Positions 46,181 through 53,278 of a DNA stretch of 64,000 nucleotides are shown here, piece after piece. The DNA comes from Listeria goaensis. Lineage in GTDB: Bacteria; Bacillota; Bacilli; Lactobacillales; Listeriaceae. Each line of letters begins with the position of its first letter. Position 1 is the first letter of the stretch. The notes beneath the pieces were generated by a model. That model was not told the origin of the DNA. It worked only from the letters and a program-made list of their open reading frames with translations, and did no database searches. The translations under genes and the position numbers were made by a program. Location of the stretch: contig NZ_FYBQ01000007.1 in assembly GCF_900186125.1 (NCBI RefSeq), forward strand, positions 88,183 through 152,182. The letters run 5' to 3'.

Positions 46181-46209
46181 CACCAGGCGCTTGTCTGGTG
46201 TTTTTTTTT
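46181..46209 (+). terminator. Terminator after the 38-codon gene
   Basis: CACCAG and CTGGTG stem, eight-base loop, then nine T residues. It lies 66 bases upstream of the ABC-F gene. Confidence 0.85.
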
Positions 46210-46221
46210 GCGTACAAAAAA

Positions 46222-46237
46222 TGTTTCACGTGAAACA
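46222..46237. other. parS site upstream of the ABC-F gene (perfect)
   Basis: TGTTTCACGTGAAACA, between the small gene terminator and the ABC-F start. Confidence 0.95.
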
Positions 46238-46274
46238 TTCATGCCTCTTTTCAGCGTGTGAAGGAGGAAGAAAG

Positions 46275-47888
46275 ATGAAAATTATAGATTTAAATCAAGT
46301 AAGTAAAAGCTTTGCGGGTGATAACATTTTAAACAATATTTCCATGCAAATCATGGAAGGTGAACGAGTTGGTCTCATTGGACGAAATGGTGAAGGTAAA
46401 AGTACGATATTAAAAATTATTGCAGAATTGGAAAGCATTAATAGTGGAAATGTGACTCGAAAAAAAGGTCTGCGAATCGGTATGTTGAATCAATTCCAAG
46501 AAAAAACAGCTGATGTGACAGTCTATGATGTTTTAAAAAGCAGTTTTTCTAATCTGCTTGAAATGGCTTCGCAAATGGAGAACTTGGAAAAACAAATGGA
46601 GATGGATGCCTCGACTAAAATTATGGATCGATATGGCGATTTACTTGCATCATTTGCGGAACAAGGCGGTTATGAAATGGATTCGGAAATTGCGAAAGTA
46701 ATGAATGGCCTGGGTATCAGTTCTTTACAAGCGGAAAAATTTAAAGATTTAAGTGGTGGCGAGAAGACGAAAACAGCTTTAGGAGCACTTTTATTGCAAA
46801 AAAACGATTTGATTTTACTTGATGAACCGACGAATCATTTGGATTTAAAAGCAGTGACATGGTTGACGCAATTTTTACAGCGCTATAAAGGTGCCATCTT
46901 AGTTGTGTCACATGATCGATATTTCTTGGATGAAATTGTTTCAAAAATGATTGAATTGGAAAACCAGGAACTCATCACGTACCATACTAATTTTTCTGGC
47001 TATTTAAAAGAGCGTGAAGAACGGATTTTAAGAGAATTTCAAGCATATAAAGACCAACAGAAAAAAATTAAAAAGATGAAGCAAGCAATTAAGCAACTTA
47101 GAGAATGGGCAATACAAGCCAACCCGCCAAATGATAACTTCTTTAGGCGAGCCAAGAGTATGGAACGAGCGCTTGAGCGAATGGAAAAAGTAAAACGTCC
47201 TGCTTTAAGTCAAAAGGAAATGCAGTTGCAGTTTGAAGAGGCGAAACGAAGCGGGGAAGATGTTGTCTTGTTTGATGAAGTGACAAAATCATTTCATGAC
47301 CGGGTTTTGTTTGAAGATGTTAATTTGCATATTCGTGAGGGGGAGCGTGTTGCGATTATTGGCGATAACGGTGCCGGTAAGTCAACGCTTCTGCGGATGA
47401 TTTTAGGAGAGGAGGCACCGAGCAAAGGGCGTGTGAAGGTTGGGAGTAATGTGAAAATCGCTTATTTATCGCAACAAATGGACGAAATGTCGGGCAAGGA
47501 AACCGTGCTTGAAGCATTTCGTAAGGAGGTTCACGTGCCAGAAGGAGAAGCACGAAACATGTTGGCGAATTTTATGTTCTATCAGGAAATGGTCTTTCAA
47601 AAAGTAGAGCAACTAAGCGGGGGAGAGCGTATGCGACTTAGATTAGCCAAGTTCATCAATCAGCCAGTCAACACGCTTATTTTAGATGAGCCAACGAATC
47701 ATTTGGATATTGCATCGCGCGAAGTGCTTGAGGAAGCAATTCGTCAATTTAAAGGAACATTAATTGTGATATCACATGATCGATATTTTATTGACGAAAC
47801 TTGTTCACGGACACTTTATTTGCATAATAAAATATTAAACAATTTTGATGGAAATTTTTCCTGGTTTTCTGAAAAAGTTATATTTTAA
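46275..47888 (+). CDS. ABC-F type ATPase (ribosome-associated)
   Basis: A 537-residue cytoplasmic protein with two ABC domains and no membrane segment. Walker A motifs are GRNGEGKST (about 36-44) and GDNGAGKST (about 365-373); signatures are LSGGEK and LSGGERMRLRL, each followed by LLDEPTNHLD or LILDEPTNHLD. The linker between the domains (about residues 245-320) is Lys/Arg/Gln-rich coiled coil, the part that reaches into the ribosome. Members act in translation or antibiotic protection. GGAGGAAG precedes the ATG; a farther upstream in-frame ATG runs through the terminator and parS and is unlikely. Confidence 0.93.
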   Translation: MKIIDLNQVSKSFAGDNILNNISMQIMEGERVGLIGRNGEGKSTILKIIAELESINSGNVTRKKGLRIGMLNQFQEKTADVTVYDVLKSSFSNLLEMASQMENLEKQMEMDASTKIMDRYGDLLASFAEQGGYEMDSEIAKVMNGLGISSLQAEKFKDLSGGEKTKTALGALLLQKNDLILLDEPTNHLDLKAVTWLTQFLQRYKGAILVVSHDRYFLDEIVSKMIELENQELITYHTNFSGYLKEREERILREFQAYKDQQKKIKKMKQAIKQLREWAIQANPPNDNFFRRAKSMERALERMEKVKRPALSQKEMQLQFEEAKRSGEDVVLFDEVTKSFHDRVLFEDVNLHIREGERVAIIGDNGAGKSTLLRMILGEEAPSKGRVKVGSNVKIAYLSQQMDEMSGKETVLEAFRKEVHVPEGEARNMLANFMFYQEMVFQKVEQLSGGERMRLRLAKFINQPVNTLILDEPTNHLDIASREVLEEAIRQFKGTLIVISHDRYFIDETCSRTLYLHNKILNNFDGNFSWFSEKVIF

Positions 47889-48024
47889 CAAAAATAAGAT
47901 ATTTTTTGTGACTTTTTTGTGAAACTTGTTAATTTATATATTAATTTTACAAAAAAAGGTTTAACAAAATTAGTAGAAGTGGATTATGATTTTAGTTGAG
48001 AGAAACGACAAAGAGGAGTTTTTT
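47889..48024. other. AT-rich intergenic region before the Crp/Fnr gene
   Basis: Low-complexity sequence with half-sites such as TTAACA and GTTAA but no full PrfA-type palindrome. It probably holds the regulator's promoter, which I cannot place. Confidence 0.5.
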
Positions 48025-48708
48025 ATGATGTATAATAGAGAGAATCAAGCCACTCAGATTTCGGAAGATGAAATATTAACCCTTTGTAAACGTGAGAAAG
48101 ACTTTAATAAGCATGCTAAAATGATTCTTTTTAAAAAGGGTCAAACCATTTTTACTGAATCAAATCCAGATGGAAAAGTATATTTTCTAGTTGCCGGAAC
48201 AATGATGTTAAACCTTAGTTTTGAAGAGATGGAACAACAAGAATTAACATTGAAATTTTTAACTGAAAGTGCTTTTTTTGCCCCAGATGCACTTATGCAA
48301 TTCGACTCAACAACTCAAGTAAATATCAAGTCTTTGACAAGTGGGGCATGTTGGGAAATTAATCATTCTTTCTTAACTCGCATTTTAGCACGTGCTGGAA
48401 TTGATTCGCGCTTTTTTTTAAATCAGAAGGAGCGACTTTTGCAGATGGCGATGGAGCATTTAGTCAAAAATACTTTGTCTAAAGAAGAAAGAATTCGTGC
48501 TTGTATTGCTCAAATTGGACTAGAACTTGGCAGAGAAGATGAACAAGGTCAAATTATTTTGCCTTCAGAGATTACTCAACCCATTTTAGCAAAGTATTCG
48601 ACTGCAACACGTGAGTTTGTTGCGCTAACACTTGGCCGACTTGTGCAAGATGATATTTTACACGTTCGACCGAAGCCATGGATTATAAAAGATATTAATC
48701 GTCTTTAA
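48025..48708 (+). CDS. Crp/Fnr family transcriptional regulator (PrfA relatives)
   Basis: A 227-residue regulator: cNMP-binding-like beta-roll at about 25-115 (KGQTIFTESNPDGKVYFLVAGTMML), dimer helix, and a C-terminal winged-helix at about 165-227 (ILAKYSTATREFVALTLGRLVQDDI). It lacks the Cys cluster of Fnr. The ATG at 48025 is chosen because AAAGAGGAG lies seven bases upstream; an earlier ATG 39 bases upstream has no ribosome site. Listeria carry many such PrfA/Fnr-like proteins. Target genes are unknown. Confidence 0.9.
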   Translation: MMYNRENQATQISEDEILTLCKREKDFNKHAKMILFKKGQTIFTESNPDGKVYFLVAGTMMLNLSFEEMEQQELTLKFLTESAFFAPDALMQFDSTTQVNIKSLTSGACWEINHSFLTRILARAGIDSRFFLNQKERLLQMAMEHLVKNTLSKEERIRACIAQIGLELGREDEQGQIILPSEITQPILAKYSTATREFVALTLGRLVQDDILHVRPKPWIIKDINRL

Positions 48709-48761
48709 AAAATGCACTTTCTCTTTCTATGCTTTAAAATAGAGGGAGGAGGTGCTTTTCT

Positions 48762-49298
48762 ATGAAAATACGTTTAGTACAAGGTGACATTACAGAACAG
48801 ACGACCGATGCAATTGTAAATGCCGCAAACAACACACTCCTTGGCGGTGGCGGCGTAGATGGTGCCATACATCAAGCAGCAGGCCCCGAATTGCTTTCGG
48901 CTTGTAAGAAGATTGCGCAAAAAATTGGAAGCTGTACAACGGGTGAGGCAGTCATTACCGAAGGATTCCAATTGCCGGCAAAATACGTTATTCATACAGT
49001 TGGACCTATTTGGCAGGGTGGAGATAAACGCGAGCCGAATTTATTAGCTTCTTGCTACTGGAAATCGCTTGATATCGCGGCATATAAAGAGCTAAAAAGT
49101 ATTGCGTTTCCCAATATCTCAACGGGTATTTATCAATTCCCGAAAGAACTGGCTGCTGAAGTTGCAATAGATACAGTTTCCGAATGGCTATCTGCAGAAC
49201 CTGAAACGTCCTTAGAGGAAATTTGTTTTGTATGTTTTGATGTAGAAAATTATCAATTATATGATATTAAGTTACGAGAAAAAGGTTTATTAAAATAA
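48762..49298 (+). CDS. Macrodomain protein (O-acetyl-ADP-ribose/ADP-ribose hydrolase-like)
   Basis: A 178-residue stand-alone macrodomain of the YmdB/MacroD type. It has [21 protein letters not shown] (split here, residues about 15-35) with the catalytic-site Asn and GGGGVDG loop, and [18 protein letters not shown] in the distal loop. It would remove ADP-ribose from proteins or deacetylate OAADPr. GGGAGGAGG precedes the ATG. It is followed by the first LhrC-like sRNA copy. No ADP-ribosyltransferase gene is adjacent. Confidence 0.92.
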   Translation: MKIRLVQGDITEQTTDAIVNAANNTLLGGGGVDGAIHQAAGPELLSACKKIAQKIGSCTTGEAVITEGFQLPAKYVIHTVGPIWQGGDKREPNLLASCYWKSLDIAAYKELKSIAFPNISTGIYQFPKELAAEVAIDTVSEWLSAEPETSLEEICFVCFDVENYQLYDIKLREKGLLK

Positions 49299-49320
49299 AA
49301 AAATGGAATTCTTAGGGAAC

Positions 49321-49364
49321 TTTCATATTATTCACAGCAGAATTTAGGGAAATCTGGATAATAT
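49321..49364 (+). promoter_or_regulatory. Promoter of LhrC-like sRNA copy 1 with TTCAT-TTCAC motif
   Basis: The motif TTCATATTATTCAC (49322-49335) ends exactly 24 bases before the -10 hexamer TAATAT (49359-49364). The same motif and spacing recur at the other two copies. There is no good -35, so an activator is likely; in Listeria LhrC promoters the activator is LisR. Confidence 0.6.
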
Positions 49365-49370
49365 ATAGTC

Positions 49371-49476
49371 ATAAGCTAACAACAAACAAAACATTTTCAT
49401 TTCCCCAAAATGAAAATCCCAAAACTCCCTTTTTTGACCAACGTGGTTTCCTCCCTTTTTCCACGTTGGTTTTTTT
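49371..49476 (+). ncRNA. lhrC: LhrC-like sRNA, copy 1
   Basis: About 106 nt from the inferred start (ATAAGCTAACAACAAAC) to the T run. Hairpin 1 (ATTTTCAT/ATGAAAAT) has a TCCCC loop; a single-stranded stretch has ACTCCC; the terminator hairpin (CCAACGTGG/CCACGTTGG) has CCTCCC in its loop. Three exposed UCCC motifs, length near 110 nt and the promoter layout fit the Listeria LhrC family of multicopy regulators. Family naming is by structure, not by search. Confidence 0.75.
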
Positions 49477-49542
49477 GTGCGTAAAAGTAATGAATTTAGG
49501 GAATAGAAGGAAGAGTAAATCTAGGTGAAAGAAGGATGGGAC

Positions 49543-50691
49543 ATGGAGCGACAAGAAAAAATACAAATCTTGAAAGACATTGTAAGCATTGATTCTACGA
49601 ATGGAAACGAAGAGGCTGTGGCAGACTATTTAGCTGCGGTTTTGAGTCGCCATGGGATTCAATCTCAAAAAGTGATGTTTGCTGAAAAGCGAGCGAATTT
49701 AATAAGTCGTATTGGGAACCCAAATGGTCGCGTATTAGGTTTCTCGGGTCACATGGATGTGGTTGATGCGGGGAACTTGGCGGATTGGGACACGCCCCCT
49801 TTTGAAGGAACTGAACGAAATGATCAGCTATACGGTCGCGGGGCAACGGATATGAAATCTGGGCTGGCGGCGCTTATTATTGCGATGATTGAACTTGCCG
49901 AAGAGAAGATTTCGTTAGACGGAGAAATCAAATTGCTTGCGACTGTTGGTGAGGAAGTAGGGGAGCTAGGCGCTAAGCAGCTTACTGACGAAGGGTATGC
50001 TGATAATTTAGATGGTTTAATTATCGGTGAGCCGAGCGGGCATAATATTGTCTATGCGCACAAAGGATCGATGAATTATAAGATTGTTTCTTTTGGAAAA
50101 AATGCGCATAGTTCGACACCTGAATTTGGAATTAACGCAATTGACAATTTGATGCTTTGTTATCGTGCAATAGAAAGTTATGTTCACTCTATACAGAAGG
50201 AAAATGCAATTTTAGGAAAATTTATCCATAATGTCACCATTATTGAAGGCGGTAATCAAGTGAATAGCATTCCTGAGCAAGCATACATGCAAGGGAATAT
50301 CCGAACTATTCCAGAAGTTAGCAATGAGGAAGTGAAGCAAAAATTTGCTGAAATTGTAGAACAGTTAAATGGACAAGAGCAAGTTCAGTTGGAATTAAAG
50401 TGGGATTATGATAAGCAACCCGTGTTTAGTGAAGCCGACTCCGAACTCGTTCAAGTCGCGCAAGATGTGGCGCAAGAGCTTATCGGAAAGAAAATGCCGC
50501 TTCTTGGGATTTCAGGAACGACAGATGCTGCGGAATTCACAAAATCAAAAAAAGAATTTGCGACAATTATTTTTGGACCAGGGAACGAAACGCCGCATCA
50601 AGTGAATGAATATGTCAGCATCGCGAATTATTTGGAAATGATTGATGTGTATAAACAAATTGCGATTCGCTTCCTGAATGAAAAGAAATAA
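49543..50691 (+). CDS. M20 family peptidase (ArgE/DapE type)
   Basis: A 382-residue di-zinc amidohydrolase. Zinc-binding and catalytic motifs: GFSGHMDVVDAG (His, Asp), GRGATDMKSG (bridging Asp), VGEEVGELG (base Glu), GEPSG, and GISGTTDAAEF near the C-terminus. It is likely a succinyl-diaminopimelate desuccinylase or acetylornithine-deacetylase-type enzyme; the two cannot be told apart by eye. The ATG at 49543, after AAGGAT, is preferred to a GTG 18 bases upstream. It lies between two LhrC-like sRNA copies. Confidence 0.9.
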   Translation: MERQEKIQILKDIVSIDSTNGNEEAVADYLAAVLSRHGIQSQKVMFAEKRANLISRIGNPNGRVLGFSGHMDVVDAGNLADWDTPPFEGTERNDQLYGRGATDMKSGLAALIIAMIELAEEKISLDGEIKLLATVGEEVGELGAKQLTDEGYADNLDGLIIGEPSGHNIVYAHKGSMNYKIVSFGKNAHSSTPEFGINAIDNLMLCYRAIESYVHSIQKENAILGKFIHNVTIIEGGNQVNSIPEQAYMQGNIRTIPEVSNEEVKQKFAEIVEQLNGQEQVQLELKWDYDKQPVFSEADSELVQVAQDVAQELIGKKMPLLGISGTTDAAEFTKSKKEFATIIFGPGNETPHQVNEYVSIANYLEMIDVYKQIAIRFLNEKK

Positions 50692-50710
50692 ATCATTTTC
50701 TTAGTGAATT

Positions 50711-50753
50711 TTCATTTTTTTCACAGTGGATTTTAGGGATTTCTCGGTAATAT
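50711..50753 (+). promoter_or_regulatory. Promoter of LhrC-like sRNA copy 2
   Basis: TTCATTTTTTTCAC at 50711-50724, then TAATAT at 50748-50753, 24 bases apart end to start as in copy 1. Confidence 0.6.
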
Positions 50754-50759
50754 ATAGTC

Positions 50760-50862
50760 ATAAGCTAACAACAAACATTTTCATTTTCCCCTTTTAAATG
50801 AAAATCCCAAAACTCCCTTTTTTGACCAGTGTGGTTCCTCCCTTTTCCACACTGGTTTTTTT
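50760..50862 (+). ncRNA. lhrC: LhrC-like sRNA, copy 2
   Basis: About 103 nt with the same start, hairpin 1 (ATTTTCATTTTCCCC loop side), single-stranded AACTCCC, and terminator hairpin CCAGTGTGG/CCACACTGG. Compared with copies 1 and 3, both arms of the terminator stem have changed together, a compensatory change that supports the structure. Confidence 0.78.
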
Positions 50863-50995
50863 ATGGATTGAAAAAGTATATTTACAAGAAAGAATCAGTC
50901 TGCAATAATAAGTTTGGAAAAACCACTTGATTTAGCCACCAAGAGATGACAAAATATAACAGCTTTACCGGGAAACGTGTTTTTCTTAACAAACT

Positions 50996-51038
50996 TTCAT
51001 TTTTTTCACGGTAGATTTTAGTAGAGTGCAGTTAAAAT
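50996..51038 (+). promoter_or_regulatory. Promoter of LhrC-like sRNA copy 3
   Basis: TTCATTTTTTTCAC at 50996-51009 and TAAAAT at 51033-51038, again 24 bases apart. Confidence 0.6.
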
Positions 51039-51044
51039 ATAACC

Positions 51045-51144
51045 ATAAGCTAACAACAAATGATTTTCATTTCCCCCAAATGAAAATTCCAAAACTCCCT
51101 TTTTAACCAACGTGGTTCCCTCCCTTTTCCACGTTGGTTTTTTT
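51045..51144 (+). ncRNA. lhrC: LhrC-like sRNA, copy 3
   Basis: About 100 nt: same 5' end, TCCCCC loop in hairpin 1, AACTCCC single strand, and the CCAACGTGG/CCACGTTGG terminator with CCCTCCC in the loop. Its flanks differ from copy 2, so only the RNA and promoter are conserved. Confidence 0.78.
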
Positions 51145-51178
51145 ATGTCGACTTTGAAAACTTGAATTTCATGTGAAT

Positions 51179-51325
51179 ATGGAAGGGCGTGTTCTGGCTA
51201 AAGGCTCTGTTTATGATGTGCAGTTTCAGTTAATTTGGGGAATTCGTTCTAGCATGGCTACTGTTGTGTCAATCTTCGCGAAAGCCACCCACAACGATAT
51301 GCAAATTACAAAAAGAAGCACCTAA
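51179..51325 (+). other. Orphan 48-codon frame, possible gene remnant
   Basis: An open frame starting MEGRVLAKGSVYDVQFQL with codon use like its neighbours and higher GC than the surrounding gap, but with no ribosome site. It may be a relic of a larger gene. The rest of 51145-51490 holds a terminator-like hairpin and the recQ ribosome site. Confidence 0.25.
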
Positions 51326-51345
51326 TTACAGCGTATAATGTATAG

Positions 51346-51379
51346 AAACACTCAAATTACCATATTTGGGTGTTTTTTT
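51346..51379 (+). terminator. Hairpin terminator upstream of recQ
   Basis: AAACACTCAAAT and ATTTGGGTGTTT arms followed by TTTTTTC. A TATAAT at 51334-51339 lies just before it. Confidence 0.75.
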
Positions 51380-51490
51380 CATGCCTAAATTGCAGGTCAA
51401 AATGGAATTTTGCGTTTGGTGAGCGATTATTCATTTTGCGCGTTTTGTGGTACACTTTTAAATAGACTAAATTCGGAAAAGGAGGCGTAT

Positions 51491-53278
51491 ATGGTGCTCA
51501 AACAGGCAGAAGAGATTTTACAAAAGAGCTTTGGTTATGCGTCATTTCGTTCGGGGCAAAAAGAAGCGATTCGACAGCTTTTAAATCGGCAAGACACGCT
51601 TGCGATTATGCCGACGGGCGGCGGGAAATCGCTATGTTATCAAATTCCGGCACTTGTTTTTGAGGGGCTTACAATTGTGGTGTCGCCACTTATTTCGCTC
51701 ATGAAAGATCAGGTCGATGCGCTTCATGCAGCGGGAATTTCGGCGACGTTTATTAATAGCACATTATCCATTCGAGAAGTGAATGAAAGACTTAATTTGG
51801 CGCGGACAGGGAACCTCAAAATGCTGTATATTGCACCCGAACGACTAGACACGCCACAATTTCAAAGCCTTTTAGATGAAACGGAAATTTCGCTTTTTGC
51901 AATTGATGAGGCGCACTGTATTTCACAGTGGGGACACGATTTTCGGCCAAGCTATTTGAAGCTGTGCGATTATTTGAATGATATGGCTGTAAGGCCGCTG
52001 ATTGTCGCTTTGACGGCTACAGCAACGCCAGACGTTTCAAAGGATATTTGCAAATTGCTCGGCATTCAAAATGAGCATGTTATCAAAACGGGATTTTCTA
52101 GAGATAATTTAGCTTTTCAAGTCGTAAAAGGGCAAGACAAGGATAAGTATTTGCTCGATTATTTGGCACAAAATAATACCGAATCGGGCATTGTATATGC
52201 GGCTACGCGTAAGGAAGTCGAACGGATTGCGGAGTTTTTGAATAAAAACGGGGTTTCGTCCGGAAAATATCACGGGGGCATGAATGATACGGAGCGCGAC
52301 GAAACACAAACTGCTTTCCTTTTTGACGAAAAAAGAGTGATTGTAGCAACAAATGCATTCGGCATGGGCATCAATAAATCGAATGTGCGCTTTGTTTTGC
52401 ATTACAACATTCCGCGCAACATGGAGGCGTACTATCAGGAAGCAGGACGTGCGGGACGTGACGGTGTGCCGAGTGACTGTATTTTACTGTTTTCGCCGCA
52501 GGATACGCACATTCAGCAGTTTTTGATTGAGCAATCGGAGCTCCCGGATGAACGGAAAGAGAACGAATACCGCAAGCTGCGACAAATGTCGGGTTACGGA
52601 TACACAGAGATTTGTTTGCAAAAATATATCGTTCAGTATTTCGGTGAGGACGAGGAAAACTGCGGGAAATGTAGTAATTGTTTAGATACACGTGAGGAAA
52701 AAGATATTACGATTCAAGCACAGCAAGTATTTTCTTGTGTGAAACGTATGGGCGAGCGATTCGGAAAGGTGCTTGTGGCCAAAGTTTTAACCGGATCGAA
52801 TGACCAAAAAGTGAAGCAATGGCGTTTTGATCAGCTTAGTACGCACGGTTTAATGAAAGGCATGTCACAAAAAGACGTTTTGCAACTCATCGACTATTTG
52901 ACAGCGGAAAAATATTTACAACCGGCAGACGGACAATTTCCTTCGCTTTATTTGACGGAAAAAGCCGTTCAAGTGCTGAAATCGGAACTAATTGTGATGC
53001 GAAAAGAAGCGAAACAGGCGACGCGTGTTGTTCTTGATGTGGACCAAACGCTATTCGAATTGTTACGTGAGAAACGACGAGAGCTTTCCGTACGCGACAA
53101 GGTCCCACCATACATTATCTTTTCGGATGAAACGCTGCGTGAAATGTGTCAATTTATGCCGCAAAATGAAGTGGATATGCTGAAAATTAAAGGTGTTGGA
53201 GCGGTGAAGATGGAAAAATATGGCTTTGAATTTTTAACGCTTTTACAAAATGAACAAACTGGAGTGAATGTAGAATGA
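51491..53278 (+). CDS. recQ: ATP-dependent DNA helicase RecQ
   Basis: A 595-residue 3'-5' helicase. Walker A MPTGGGKS (about residues 40-47), AIDEAHCISQWGHDFRPSY (motif II and aromatic-rich loop), YYQEAGRAGRDG (motif VI), zinc-binding RQC Cys residues (CLQKY..CGKCSNCLD) and a C-terminal HRDC domain (about 520-590). The ATG at 51491 has AAGGAGG upstream; an earlier in-frame ATG lies 81 bases back without one. Its stop overlaps the topB start by ATGA, so the two work as a coupled pair in recombination and fork repair. Confidence 0.97.
   Translation: MVLKQAEEILQKSFGYASFRSGQKEAIRQLLNRQDTLAIMPTGGGKSLCYQIPALVFEGLTIVVSPLISLMKDQVDALHAAGISATFINSTLSIREVNERLNLARTGNLKMLYIAPERLDTPQFQSLLDETEISLFAIDEAHCISQWGHDFRPSYLKLCDYLNDMAVRPLIVALTATATPDVSKDICKLLGIQNEHVIKTGFSRDNLAFQVVKGQDKDKYLLDYLAQNNTESGIVYAATRKEVERIAEFLNKNGVSSGKYHGGMNDTERDETQTAFLFDEKRVIVATNAFGMGINKSNVRFVLHYNIPRNMEAYYQEAGRAGRDGVPSDCILLFSPQDTHIQQFLIEQSELPDERKENEYRKLRQMSGYGYTEICLQKYIVQYFGEDEENCGKCSNCLDTREEKDITIQAQQVFSCVKRMGERFGKVLVAKVLTGSNDQKVKQWRFDQLSTHGLMKGMSQKDVLQLIDYLTAEKYLQPADGQFPSLYLTEKAVQVLKSELIVMRKEAKQATRVVLDVDQTLFELLREKRRELSVRDKVPPYIIFSDETLREMCQFMPQNEVDMLKIKGVGAVKMEKYGFEFLTLLQNEQTGVNVE

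Noticed and set aside
47889..48024. Possible PrfA box upstream of the Crp/Fnr gene
   Set aside because: TTAACA and GTTAA half-sites occur but never as the 14-bp palindrome with correct spacing.
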